DNA from: JB111 sp049856295
Lineage (GTDB): Bacteria; Actinomycetota; Actinomycetes; Actinomycetales; Actinomycetaceae
Direction: 5' to 3'
Length of the DNA stretch: 64,000 bases
Assembly: GCF_049856295.1 (NCBI RefSeq)
Contig: NZ_JBNDMZ010000014.1
Span: forward strand, 1-64,000
In this document: one piece after another, positions 8,199-16,623 of the stretch
Numbering within the stretch: the first letter of the stretch is position 1
Layout: each line of letters begins with the position of its first letter
The notes under the pieces: generated by a model
What the model saw: the letters and a program-made list of their open reading frames with translations, nothing else
What the model was told of the DNA's origin: nothing
Database searches by the model: none
Made by a program: the position numbers and the translations under genes

Positions 8199-9308
8199 AT
8201 GTCCTCCCCAGTCGTACCGGACGTCGTCACTCAGGGTCGGGCCATGATGAATTCGGCGCTGCCCACGGGAACACCGACGTTGCGGGTCCTCCTGGGCGAC
8301 GTCCGCGGCCTCCACGACCCCCTGGCCAGGTCGCGGTCGAACGAAGGAACTGAACTCGTCACGGTCCGCCGCGGTGCCGTCGCTGTGGTGCCGAAGGGGC
8401 TCAACGGAGGTGCACGCACACGGGCCCTCTACCGCGCACGATGCACCGCGGCCCAGGCACGGACGTCGACTCCTCGGCCCTTGGTGCTGGAATCGGCCGC
8501 TGCGGTCCACGACCTCTACACATGGACGGTGCCGACCACGGTGCACCTCGCGGCCCCGAGTCCCGCGGGGCCCGGGAGTGCCCGTGACGTGCTCCGACAC
8601 GAGTTCACCGTGGCTGACGGCGACATCGTGATGATCGGCGGCCAGCCTGTCACCACGCTCGAGCGGACAGCGATGGACTTCGCACGCCTTCGTGATCCAG
8701 AGCAGGCGATCGTCACGCTGGATCACGTGTTCGCCAGGATGTGCCGAGCGAGTCGGACGGAGCGCGAACGGGTCGATCGGGAGGCGGGCGAGCTGCGAGC
8801 CCTGCTGATCAGCCGGCTGCGCACCGAGTTCCGGGGCGCACGGGGCGTCCGGCGCGCCATCCGACTGGTCGAGCTGGCGTCGCCGTGGTCGGAGTCGGCG
8901 TGGGAGTCGCGTGTCAGGTGGATCGTTCTCGTCTGGGGCGTGCGCGACGCGGTACAGCAGTGCCCGATCGCGGCCGACGGGCACCGGTGGTGGGTCGACC
9001 TTGCCATCCCCATCGGCACGACGCCGGACGGGAGGCCGCGATGGCTCATCGTCGAGTTCGACGGGCACTCGAAGTTCGGCACCGACCCCACCGTCACCTC
9101 GGACGCCTTGATGAAGGAAAGACGTCGGGACCAGGCACTCGAGCGTGCGGGCCACACGGTGCTGCACCTCAGCGCTTCCGAGGCCGGCAACCCTGCCCTC
9201 ACGGTCGAGCGGATCGTCGCAAAGGTGCCCGACGGTGTCCGGCTCAGTCTCTCGCCGGTCACCGACCTCATGCCCCGGACGCGGCGACGCACCGGCCGGT
9301 CGGCCTGA
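8199..9308 (+). CDS. DUF559/AbiEi-like protein with PD-(D/E)XK-like C-terminus
   Basis: About 369 residues. The middle part (LESAAAVHDLYTW...HEFTVADGDIVMIGGQPVTTLERTAMDFAR) resembles the AbiEi-type antitoxin domain common in actinobacterial orphan proteins. The C-terminal part (SAWESRVRWIVLVWGV, WWVDLAIP, RWLIVEFDGHSKF, RDQALERAGHTVLHL) has the order of acidic residues seen in DUF559/Vsr-like PD-(D/E)XK nucleases: E, then D in VDLA, then E in VEFDG. No cognate toxin gene is adjacent. The start is uncertain: ATG at 8199 is used because the upstream reading frame runs into the repeat array, and GTG 8130 or ATG 8244 are alternatives. Function unknown; a DNA-binding or nuclease role is an inference from fold motifs. 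Confidence 0.6.
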   Translation: MSSPVVPDVVTQGRAMMNSALPTGTPTLRVLLGDVRGLHDPLARSRSNEGTELVTVRRGAVAVVPKGLNGGARTRALYRARCTAAQARTSTPRPLVLESAAAVHDLYTWTVPTTVHLAAPSPAGPGSARDVLRHEFTVADGDIVMIGGQPVTTLERTAMDFARLRDPEQAIVTLDHVFARMCRASRTERERVDREAGELRALLISRLRTEFRGARGVRRAIRLVELASPWSESAWESRVRWIVLVWGVRDAVQQCPIAADGHRWWVDLAIPIGTTPDGRPRWLIVEFDGHSKFGTDPTVTSDALMKERRRDQALERAGHTVLHLSASEAGNPALTVERIVAKVPDGVRLSLSPVTDLMPRTRRRTGRSA

Positions 9309-9507
9309 CGGGCCCCTCCCTGCACCAGGCCGGTGGGGCGCCTCGCAGTGACGGACCAGGCGCGACGGCGCCATTCATCCACGCCCGCTCGCGGTCGCCG
9401 TGACACACGAGTGGTCGGACCGACTCGATGTGGTGTGGTGACCGTGCAGGTGCCCCGTCACCGCCCCCCGAGAGCCGGAAGGCAGCTTACGGACCCGCGC
9501 CGACACC

Positions 9508-9650
9508 AGCGGTCGCGTGCCGAGCCGCGATGCTCTCGTCGACCCCAGTCGTTGTACGCCGACCCCACCCCCACCGTTACCTGGTTCGGCGGACAAGTAC
9601 ACGGCTCGGCAAGCAGGTACCTGGCTCGGCGGACAAGTACATGGCGCGGT
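9508..9650. repeat. GTCGGCG array (copy A3)
   Basis: The left half (from AGCGGTCGCGTGCC through CGACCCCAGTCGTTG) is almost base-for-base the same as 12161-12240, about 80 bp with only a few substitutions. The right half has TCGGC anchors at 9585, 9605, 9625 and a degenerate one at 9645, exactly 20 bp apart, with GTACACGG, GTACCTGG and GTACATGG words. It lies between converging genes. Confidence 0.82.
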
Positions 9651-9688
9651 GCACGAGAGAGCGACGTCAGCAGTGGCCACCCGCCCCC

Positions 9689-9861
9689 CTCGCCGACCTC
9701 ACAGACGCCGTCGGCCGTCTCGGCGACAGAGTGTGAGGTCGGCGAGGGAGTGCGGTGCTGGCGGACAGAGCGTGAGTCGGCGAGGGGGCGTGGTGCCGGC
9801 GGACAGAGCGTGAGTCGGCGAGGGGGCGTGGTGCCGTCAGACCGAGCGTGAGGTCGGCGAA
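9689..9861. repeat. Tandem 38-bp repeat with 15-bp inverted repeat at its head
   Basis: Four units of 38 bp (the first 39) run from about 9724 to 9861, each made of two 19-bp words, one starting GTCGGCGAGG and one starting GCCGGCGGACAG. At the head, CTCGCCGACCTCACA (9689-9703) is perfectly inverted as TGTGAGGTCGGCGAG (9732-9746). The layout, with anchors reversed left of a dyad and forward to its right, is that of the GTCGGCG arrays with different filler words. The remaining sequence 9309-9507 and 9862-9944 shows no gene. Confidence 0.8.
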
Positions 9862-9944
9862 GAGACGTCGGTCCCGCAGCGGGGGTGAGGGGTTCGACGT
9901 CGTGCTCCGTTCGCGAGCCGCACCCACCCCCGCGGGACCGGGCC

Positions 9945-11153
9945 TTACTCCGGCTGCGGGAGGATGTCCTTGTCGAAGATGTCGACCGGCACCTTGAGCA
10001 CGACCGCCGCGTTCGGGATGTCGACGATCCCGCCCACGTGCATCTCGCAGGGCGCCACCGAGATGATCGTGTACGCCTGCTCGGGCGTGTATCCGAACTT
10101 CCCCAGGTACTCGATCGCCTGCTCGAGGGCCTGGACGGCGGCCATCGTCGTGTCGAGGTACTTCTGCTCGGAGCCGCTCGCGGACAGCCCGGTGAAGGAG
10201 AGGTACCTCGTCCCCATCTGCGGATCGAACGGCGAGGGCCGGAACATCGGCGTGCTCACGCCGTAGCGCGCCATCCCGTCCTTGATGACGCCGAACCGGT
10301 ACCAGCCGGCCCCGTCCATCTCGATGGCGTTCCAGGTGACCTCGCCGTCGCCCTCGGCGAAGTGGAAGTCGCCCGAGGAGAACAGAGCGCCGTCGACGAA
10401 CACCGGGTAGTAGACGCGCGAGCCCCGCGAGAGGTTCTTGATGTCCATGTTGCCGCCGTTCTCGCGCGGCGGGATCGTGCGGGCGGCGTCCTGGGCCACG
10501 CGCCGCCACTCGTCGCCCTCGAGGTCGCGGAGGACGGACGTCGCGACGGCGTCCGCACGCGGACCGGCCAGGCCGTCGGCGATCAGGGGGTCCTCGCGCT
10601 CGTTCCAGATCCGCAGCAGATCGTGCGACGGCGCCACGCCCATGATCCCGGGGTGGCTGATCGCGGGGATCTCCACGCCCGGGATCTGCCGGCTCGTGGC
10701 GTACGTCCCGTGCAGGTCCCAGATCGTCTTGAAGCCCTGCGGGAACTGCGACGCGAGCGGCCCACCCATCCCGGGCAGGATGTTCGAGTAGCCGATCCCG
10801 GACAGCGGGAGCACGTCGAGGATGTCGACGACGAGAAGATCACCCGCCTTGACGCCGTCGACCTTGACCGGGCCGGTCAGCGGGTGCGTGCGGGTGAGGT
10901 CGAAGGAGTGGATGTCGGCGTCGTCGTCGACGTCCTTGAGCTGGTAGTCGTCGTAGCCGCCGGACTCGAGGATGAGCTCGTCGCCGATGCCCACCTCGAC
11001 CAGCGGCGGGATGTCCGGGTGCCAGCGGTTGTGGCCGAGATGCTTCTGCTCGGCGAGCGGGACGCCCACCTCGCAGCGGAACCGCTGGACGCCCAGGTCG
11101 CGGTCCTTGAACCGGGAGACCCCGGAGCGGGTGAAGTCGGTCGAGTCGGTCAT
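9945..11153 (-). CDS. fmdA: Formamidase (FmdA/AmdA acetamidase family)
   Basis: This 402-residue cytoplasmic amidase would release ammonia from formamide or a similar short-chain amide. The whole length matches the FmdA_AmdA family, including HNRWHPDIPPLVEVGIGDELILES near the N-terminus, the glycine-rich centre (MDIKNLSRGSRVYYPVFVDGALFSSGDFHFAEGDGE shortened here to its recognisable order) and the C-terminal region EQAYTIISVAPCEMHVGG with the conserved cysteine. ATG 11153 has AAGGAGG about 8 bases upstream. The gene is monocistronic, its upstream 250 bp hold no other gene, and there is no amide transporter next to it. Confidence 0.9.
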   Translation of the reverse strand: MTDSTDFTRSGVSRFKDRDLGVQRFRCEVGVPLAEQKHLGHNRWHPDIPPLVEVGIGDELILESGGYDDYQLKDVDDDADIHSFDLTRTHPLTGPVKVDGVKAGDLLVVDILDVLPLSGIGYSNILPGMGGPLASQFPQGFKTIWDLHGTYATSRQIPGVEIPAISHPGIMGVAPSHDLLRIWNEREDPLIADGLAGPRADAVATSVLRDLEGDEWRRVAQDAARTIPPRENGGNMDIKNLSRGSRVYYPVFVDGALFSSGDFHFAEGDGEVTWNAIEMDGAGWYRFGVIKDGMARYGVSTPMFRPSPFDPQMGTRYLSFTGLSASGSEQKYLDTTMAAVQALEQAIEYLGKFGYTPEQAYTIISVAPCEMHVGGIVDIPNAAVVLKVPVDIFDKDILPQPE

Positions 11154-11405
11154 GATGTGCCTCCTTGACAGGTGGCGACACGCGCACCACTGGCTCGTCG
11201 TTGACCAGGTGTGGTGCCTGCTCGCGCGGATCGCCGGGTGGATGCCGCGGCCCTGATCCGGGCGATGGCTCCCGCGCGCACCCCCGTACGGCCCCGACGA
11301 CGCCGATGCTATCGAGGAGTCGCTCGCCGTGGTAGGGGTCACAGGCGGGCGGCGATCGCCGGACGGTCGCGAGCTGTCACCGGCCGGCGACGTCGCCCGA
11401 CTCCT

Positions 11406-12044
11406 TCACATCCTGAGCGCCAGCTCGCCCTTCGGCTTGTACTCCGAGCCGCTGAGCAGGGTCACGCTCCGGTAGCCGTTCCCGTCGCCGCGGACGTGGT
11501 CGAGGAAGGAGGCGTCGAGGTTCTCGTTGTACACCAGCGCGCCGCTGCGCAGCTTCGGCTCAATCACGCGCAGGACCTCGAGGGACACGTCCGGCGCCCA
11601 GCCGTCGATGAGGGCGAGGTCGACGCCGTCGGGCACGGACGTCAGCGTCTCGCGCGCATCCCCGACGAGGACCTCGACGTACTCCCCCAGCCCCGCCCGC
11701 TCGACGTTCGCCCGCGCCCGCTCCGCCTTCTCCGGCACGAGCTCGGCGGTGCGGACGATCCCGCCTCCGGCGTCACGTACGGCGGCCGCGAGGTAGATCG
11801 TGGCGAAGCCGAGCGACGTCGCGAACTCGACGACGTTCCGAGCCCGCCCGTACCGCGCCAGCAGGTAGAGCTGGTCGCCCTGCTCGGGGCTGAGCGAGAA
11901 CCCGGTCTCCGCGTGCCGGTGGGGGTCCGCGTGCCAGGCGTACTCGGCCCACTCGATGTGGCGCTCACGCTCGTAGAGCTCGTCGAGCACCGCCAGGACC
12001 TGCGGGTCCGTGATCATCGAGCTGGAGTGCGCGTCGCGGGGCAT
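11406..12044 (-). CDS. SAM-dependent O-methyltransferase, class I
   Basis: This 212-residue Rossmann-fold methyltransferase of the catechol-O-methyltransferase-like family has the SAM-binding motif VVEFATSLGFATIYLA, an acidic residue after the second strand (TAELVPEKAERA) and the metal/substrate loop DLALIDGWAPD. ATG at 12044 follows AAGGAC; the ATG 33 bases further upstream lacks a better site. It transfers methyl groups to small hydroxylated substrates in the family, but the substrate here is unknown. It has no partner gene, lying between the formamidase and a GTCGGCG array. Confidence 0.83.
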   Translation of the reverse strand: MPRDAHSSSMITDPQVLAVLDELYERERHIEWAEYAWHADPHRHAETGFSLSPEQGDQLYLLARYGRARNVVEFATSLGFATIYLAAAVRDAGGGIVRTAELVPEKAERARANVERAGLGEYVEVLVGDARETLTSVPDGVDLALIDGWAPDVSLEVLRVIEPKLRSGALVYNENLDASFLDHVRGDGNGYRSVTLLSGSEYKPKGELALRM

Positions 12045-12160
12045 GGTCGTCCTTCGTTCGGGGGCGGGTCGGTTCATCGTCGCGCACTCGCCGGGCGGGA
12101 TTCCGCTCGCTCACCCGACCGAAAACCCCTCACTCGCCAGGGGTGGGGGTCAGGTCTCGG

Positions 12161-12345
12161 AGCGGTCGCGTGCCGAGCCGCGATGCTCTCGTCGACCCCA
12201 GTCGTTGTGCGCCGACCCCACCCCCGCCGTTACCTGGCTCGGCGCACAAGTACATGGCTCGGCGCACAAGTACATGGGTCGGCGCGCAAGTACATGGCTC
12301 GGCGCACAAGTACATGGGTCGGCGCGCAAGTACATGGGTCGGCGA
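12161..12345. repeat. GTCGGCG array with five 20-bp tandem units (copy A4)
   Basis: Six (G/C)TCGGCG anchors at 12238, 12258, 12278, 12298, 12318 and 12338 are spaced exactly 20 bp, separated by near-identical words CACAAGTACATGG or CGCAAGTACATGG. The left half (12161-12236) repeats the sequence at 9508-9583 and has anchors in reverse orientation 19-20 bp apart. All six reading frames stay open across it only because the unit lacks stop codons. Confidence 0.88.
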
Positions 12346-12361
12346 ACAACGAGAACTCCCC

Positions 12362-13405
12362 TCACTCGCCGAGGGCCTCCTCGATGAGCGGCTCGAGCTG
12401 CTCGAGCGCGTACAGCCTGGCCTCGGGCGTGGCCAGAGCAAAAGCGTCGGAGACCTCGTTGTCGATGAGGATCGAGCGGCCGTCCTCGACCGCGGGGATC
12501 GCGAGCCAGCCGGCATCCTCGGAGATCTCGGTGGGCTCGATCCAGATGGGGGTGGCCATGACGAGGTCGGCGTCGAACACCGGCAGCTGCTCGTCGGACA
12601 GGGAGACGCTCCAGCTGCCGTCCTCGGAGAGCTCCTCGATCTCGGGGTTGGGCACGAACCCGAGCTCGGTCATGAACGACACGCGGCTGCCCGCGGCGGT
12701 GTACGCGCCCCAGCCCTCGGAGGTGCGCGACCCGACGGTCACCGTCTGCCCCTCCCAGCCGGGGTGCGCCGCCGCGACCTCGGCGAACGCCTCCTCCTGC
12801 TCGGCGAGGATCTCCTCGACCTGGTCGCTCTCCCCCAACGCTGCGGCGATCATCTCGAGCTGCTCGGTCCCGGTCGTCAGGTAGTCCCCGCCGCCGGGGG
12901 CCACGCCGACCACGGGTGCGATGTCGCTGAGTCGGTCGTAGCGCTCCTGGTCACCGCTCGAGTGGACATCGAGGATGAGGTCCGGCTCGAGCGCGCCGAT
13001 CGCCTCGTACGACAGCTCGAGCGTGCCGAACATCTCGGGGGCCTCGTCGTAGGCGCCCTCCATCCACGGCCCCACTCCGGTCGGGTCGTCGAAACCGATC
13101 CAGTCCGACGCACCCACGGGCTGCACGCCGAGCTGGAGCGCGACCTCGGCGTCGCCCCAGCCCAGCGCCACCACGCGCTCGGGCCGTTCCTCGATCGTCA
13201 CCTCGCCGAACTCGGTCTCGACCGTGGCCGGGAACGCCTCGCCCGAGTCGCCCGCGCCCGCGCCGGAGCCGGAGCCGGACTCGCCGGAGTCACCCGACTC
13301 CTCCTCGGAACCACCGCCGCAGGCCGCAAGGGTGAGGGACGCGGCGAGCGCGAGGCCGGCGCCGATCGTCAGGCGTCGGGTGCGCGCGGGGCGGTCGATG
13401 GTCAT
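12362..13405 (-). CDS. Iron-siderophore ABC transporter substrate-binding lipoprotein
   Basis: This 347-residue FecB/FepB-type binding protein would capture ferric siderophore outside the cell. The signal peptide ends in LTLAAC with lipid-anchored Cys29, followed by a serine/glycine/glutamate linker. The mature domain has the class III binding-protein layout (PERVVALGWGDAEVALQLGVQPVGASDW; then a long helix; then WEGQTVTVGSR). ATG at 13405 follows GGAG. It is divergent from the FecCD permeases, and the IdeR box at 13459-13477 serves both directions. Confidence 0.9.
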   Translation of the reverse strand: MTIDRPARTRRLTIGAGLALAASLTLAACGGGSEEESGDSGESGSGSGAGAGDSGEAFPATVETEFGEVTIEERPERVVALGWGDAEVALQLGVQPVGASDWIGFDDPTGVGPWMEGAYDEAPEMFGTLELSYEAIGALEPDLILDVHSSGDQERYDRLSDIAPVVGVAPGGGDYLTTGTEQLEMIAAALGESDQVEEILAEQEEAFAEVAAAHPGWEGQTVTVGSRTSEGWGAYTAAGSRVSFMTELGFVPNPEIEELSEDGSWSVSLSDEQLPVFDADLVMATPIWIEPTEISEDAGWLAIPAVEDGRSILIDNEVSDAFALATPEARLYALEQLEPLIEEALGE

Positions 13406-13458
13406 CGATACTCCTTGGTCGAACCGGGGGTGCGGACCGGGGCGGCCCACAGAGCCCC

Positions 13459-13477
13459 TAAGGTAAGCCTCACCTAA
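13459..13477. promoter_or_regulatory. IdeR/DtxR iron box between divergent siderophore-uptake genes
   Basis: The 19-mer TAAGGTAAGCCTCACCTAA matches the DtxR/IdeR consensus TTAGGTTAGSCTAACCTAA at 16 of 19 positions, including both AGG and CCT half-sites. It is placed between the binding-protein start (13405) and the permease start (13504). Iron-loaded IdeR would repress both; this is inferred from the site, not shown. Confidence 0.85.
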
Positions 13478-13503
13478 TAGATCAAGGAACAGGCACGACG
13501 ACG

Positions 13504-14742
13504 ATGAGACCACCGCCACCCGCCGGCAGCGGCCCCTCCGCCGAGAGCGGCAGGCACGGCGCGAGCTCAGGCGCGCCCGCCGGCAGTCCGGTCGCCGAAC
13601 GAACCACCACACCCGTGCCCGACGACGACGCCGCACCCACCACTCCCCCTCCCGCCGGCGGCCGCGCGGGCTCCGGCGGGCGGGACGCCGGCCGCGCGGA
13701 CTCCGGCGGGCCGGCCGTCGGCCGCGCGGGATCCCGCGGCTCAGCCACGCGGGCGCGCATCGCGGCGCTGCTGATCGGCGTCGGGGCGTTGGTCGTTCTC
13801 GGGGTGCTGAGCATCGTCGTGGGCAGCAGCCACATACCCTTGCCCACCGTGCTCGACTCCCTCACCGGCGGCGACGTCCCGCCGACCGAGCAGCACGCCG
13901 TCACCGGGCTGCGGCTGCCGCGGACGATCGCGGCGGTCGCCGTCGGGGCCGCGCTCGCGGTGGCCGGCGCCCTCATGCAGGCGCTCACCCGCAACCCGCT
14001 GGCCGAGCCGGGGCTGCTGGGGGTGTCGGCGGGGTCGAGCTTCGCCGTCGCGATGGCGATCTCGCTCCTCGGCGTGTCCGCGCCGAGCGCCTACGTGTGG
14101 TTCGCGCTCGCGGGGGCCTTCCTCGCCACCGTCGCGGTCACGCTCATCAGCCGCACGGGCGGCGGGCGGGTCGACCCGGTACGCATCGTCCTCGCCGGCG
14201 TGGCGCTGAGCGCGGTCCTGTCCGGGATCCTCGGCGCGCTGCGCCTGTCCGACCCGCGCACCTTCAACGCCCTGCAGGTCTGGGAGGCGGGGATCCTGTC
14301 CGGTCGGGGGCTCGACGTCGTCGGGGCCGTGGCGCCGCTGCTCATCCCCGGCCTCGTGCTCGCGCTCCTGCTCGGCAAGGCGCTCAACGGGGTGGCGATG
14401 GGCGACGACGTCGCGACCTCCCTCGGTGTCTCCCTCAGGCGGACGCGGGTGCTGAGCGTCGTCGCCATCACGGTGCTCGCGGGCAGCGCGACGGCCATCG
14501 CCGGCCCCATCGCCTTCATCGGCCTCATGGTCCCGCACGCCGCGCGGCGGTTCGCCGGGGCCGACCAGCGGTGGGTGCTCGCGCTGTCCCTCGTGCTCGG
14601 GCCGGTGCTCATGATCGGCGCGGACATCCTCGCCCGCCTCGTCGTGTGGCCGGCGGAGATGCCCGTGGGTCTGGTCAGCGCGCTCATCGGCGCACCCGTT
14701 CTCGTGGCACTCGCCCGACGACGAAAGGCGCTGACCCTGTGA
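13504..14742 (+). CDS. FecCD-family siderophore ABC permease, first subunit
   Basis: This 412-residue membrane protein has about nine or ten hydrophobic segments and FecCD signatures: GLRLPRTIAAVAVGAALAVAG, ALTRNPLAEPGLLGVSAGSS, and GPIAFIGLMVPHAARR, the loop that contacts the ATPase. The first about 80 residues are an unusual proline/glycine/serine-rich tail not found in most relatives. If translation starts later, for instance near the first membrane segment, that tail is not made; the AAGGA site before 13504 is distant. It overlaps the next gene by GTGA. Confidence 0.9.
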   Translation: MRPPPPAGSGPSAESGRHGASSGAPAGSPVAERTTTPVPDDDAAPTTPPPAGGRAGSGGRDAGRADSGGPAVGRAGSRGSATRARIAALLIGVGALVVLGVLSIVVGSSHIPLPTVLDSLTGGDVPPTEQHAVTGLRLPRTIAAVAVGAALAVAGALMQALTRNPLAEPGLLGVSAGSSFAVAMAISLLGVSAPSAYVWFALAGAFLATVAVTLISRTGGGRVDPVRIVLAGVALSAVLSGILGALRLSDPRTFNALQVWEAGILSGRGLDVVGAVAPLLIPGLVLALLLGKALNGVAMGDDVATSLGVSLRRTRVLSVVAITVLAGSATAIAGPIAFIGLMVPHAARRFAGADQRWVLALSLVLGPVLMIGADILARLVVWPAEMPVGLVSALIGAPVLVALARRRKALTL

Positions 14743-15797
14743 CCGCCCAGGAGCCCGGGACCGCGACGCAGCACCCGCAGACCGCCGGTCAGGGTCTGGC
14801 GAGAGCGCGGAGGCGGCGTCGTCGTCGTCCGATGGTCGTGGGTCTTGTGCTCGCGGCGGTCCTGCTCGCGCTCACCGTGCTGGCGCTCGGGATCGGCGAC
14901 TACCCGCTGACCCCGCTCGAGGTGCTGCGCGCGGCGACGGGGCAGGACGGCTTCCCCTCGACCGTGGTGCTCGAGTGGCGGCTGCCGCGGGTGTCGGCGG
15001 CGCTGGTGTTCGGGGCCGCTCTGGCCGTGGCCGGCGCGCTGTTCCAGACGCTCACGCGCAACCCGCTGGGCTCGCCGGACATCATCGGGTTCTCGACCGG
15101 CGCGTACACGGGCGTGGTCGTGGCGACGATCGTGCTGGGCGGCGGGCTCGTCGGGGCCACCGGCGGGGCGCTGCTCGGCGGGCTCGGCACCGGCGTGCTC
15201 GTCTACCTGCTCGCGTGGCGGGGCGGGGTGCAGGGCTTCCGGCTCATCGTCGTCGGGATCGCGGTGACGGCGGCGCTGCACGCGGTCAACTCGTGGATCC
15301 TCCTGCGCGCCGAGACGGAGACGGCGATGACGGCGGCGATCTGGGGGTCGGGGTCGCTGAGCCTGGCGAGCTGGTCGGACGTGGTGCCGGCCGTCGCCGT
15401 CGTGCTCGCCGCGCTGCCGCTGCTCCTGCTGTCTGTGCGGCCGATGCGGCAGCTCGAGCTCGGCGACGACGTGGCCGCCTCCCACGGCGTGCACGTCGAG
15501 CGGACGCGGCTGCTCGTGCTCGGGGTGGGCGTGCTGCTCACCGCGCTGGTGACCGCGACGACGGGGCCGATCGCGTTCGTCGCCCTGTCCGCGCCGCAGA
15601 TCGCGCGTCGGCTGGCCCGCAGCCCGGGCATCCCGCTCGTGCACTCCGCGCTGACCGGGGCGTTCGTGCTGCTCGGCGCCGACCTGCTGGCGCAGCACAC
15701 GCTCGCGCAGCCGGTACCCGTGGGCACCGTGACGGTGGTGCTCGGCGGGGCGTACCTGGCGTGGCTGCTGGCGGCGGAGCCGCGCAAGGGGCGGTGA
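14739..15797 (+). CDS. FecCD-family siderophore ABC permease, second subunit
   Basis: This 352-residue permease forms the channel with the preceding protein. Signatures are EWRLPRVSAALVFGAALAVAG, TLTRNPLGSPDIIGFSTGA and GPIAFVALSAPQIARR. GTG at 14739 overlaps the preceding stop and follows AAAGG. No ATP-binding-protein gene follows: the next gene is an unrelated GntR regulator. The transporter must borrow an ATPase encoded elsewhere, as happens for other actinobacterial siderophore systems. Confidence 0.92.
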   Translation: MTAQEPGTATQHPQTAGQGLARARRRRRRRPMVVGLVLAAVLLALTVLALGIGDYPLTPLEVLRAATGQDGFPSTVVLEWRLPRVSAALVFGAALAVAGALFQTLTRNPLGSPDIIGFSTGAYTGVVVATIVLGGGLVGATGGALLGGLGTGVLVYLLAWRGGVQGFRLIVVGIAVTAALHAVNSWILLRAETETAMTAAIWGSGSLSLASWSDVVPAVAVVLAALPLLLLSVRPMRQLELGDDVAASHGVHVERTRLLVLGVGVLLTALVTATTGPIAFVALSAPQIARRLARSPGIPLVHSALTGAFVLLGADLLAQHTLAQPVPVGTVTVVLGGAYLAWLLAAEPRKGR

Positions 15798-15818
15798 GCG
15801 TTCGGTCGCGGCACGGCC

Positions 15819-15845
15819 TTGACAGGCGAAGTGAACAGGTATGAA
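15819..15845 (+). promoter_or_regulatory. Candidate promoter of the GntR operon
   Basis: TTGACA (15819-15824) and TATGAA (15840-15845) are separated by 15 bp. The downstream ATG codons at 15847 and 15856 would fall at about the start of transcription, so the regulator may be translated from a leaderless message. The nearby GAACAGGTATGAACATGTGC, with paired ACAT/ATGT elements, could be a GntR operator. The short spacer lowers confidence. Confidence 0.45.
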
Positions 15846-16623
15846 CATGTGCAGCATGTCCGGTTCCCCGGCTGCGATGACGCAGCGCGAGCGCATCGTC
15901 GCCGCCCTGTCCGCGCGCATCAACGCCGGCGCGCTGCGTGCCGGCGAGCGCCTCGACAGCGAGTCGGGAATCGCCGCGGAGTTCGGCGTCTCCCGCGGCA
16001 CCGTCCGCGGCGCCCTGGCCGAGCTGCAGCGCCGCGACCTCATCGCCACCCGCGCGGGGCTCGGCTCGTTCGTCACCTTCGACGGCAGCCCGCTGGACCC
16101 GGGCGTCGGTTGGGCGCGCGCCCTGACCGACGCGGGCGCCGCCGTCACCACCGAGATCCTCGGCATCACGCTCGTCCCCGCGGCCAGCGCCACGCCCCCA
16201 CCCGGCCCCGCGCACCCGACAGCCGCCCCGGCACACGCCGTGCCGCCCGAGCTCGCCGGCCGCGACGTCGTCGTCCTTGCCCGACGACGCCTCCTGGACG
16301 GCCGCCCGATCTCCTACGAGCGCGCCGTCGTGCCCGCCACCGGCCCGCTGCGCGACCTCCCGACCACCGGCCTCGTGGACGACTCCCTCACGGCCACGCT
16401 CCGCGGCGCGGGCCTCGTCGCGCACCACGGCACGCAGGACGCGCGGGTCGTGCCCACGTCCGGCGACGTCGCCGCACACCTCGAGCACGCCCCCGGCACC
16501 GTCGTGCTGCGCACGACGCGGCTGTCCTTCTCGATCGGCAGCGACGTCGTCGAGCACGTCGAGTCCTTCCTCGACCCGGCGCACTTCAGCCTCCACCTCA
16601 CGTTCGGAGACACCCCCGCATGA
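15841..16623 (+). CDS. GntR-family transcriptional regulator (UTRA sensor)
   Basis: About 255-260 residues. The N-terminal winged helix (AMTQRERIVAALSARINAGALRAGERL, then EFGVSRGTVRGALAELQRRDLI) is of GntR/HutC type, followed by a UTRA-like ligand-binding domain (LLDGRPISYERAVVP...HVESFLDPAHFSLHL). Starts at 15841, 15847 and 15856 are all possible; none has a clear ribosome site and 15856 fits a leaderless message. It overlaps the glycohydrolase gene by ATGA and so heads the operon it probably controls. It corresponds in position to YegW of the E. coli yegTUVW set. Confidence 0.87.
   Translation: MNMCSMSGSPAAMTQRERIVAALSARINAGALRAGERLDSESGIAAEFGVSRGTVRGALAELQRRDLIATRAGLGSFVTFDGSPLDPGVGWARALTDAGAAVTTEILGITLVPAASATPPPGPAHPTAAPAHAVPPELAGRDVVVLARRRLLDGRPISYERAVVPATGPLRDLPTTGLVDDSLTATLRGAGLVAHHGTQDARVVPTSGDVAAHLEHAPGTVVLRTTRLSFSIGSDVVEHVESFLDPAHFSLHLTFGDTPA

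Noticed and set aside
12161..12345. Regular repeats considered as a CRISPR array
   Set aside because: The 20-bp units are directly abutting without unique spacers, anchors reverse at a centre, and no cas genes occur in the window.
12130..12516. Long open frames through array DNA with PMYLCAEP/CTCAPTHVL-type repeats
   Set aside because: The 20-bp unit has no stops in any frame, so frames are open by chance; no ribosome sites or domains.
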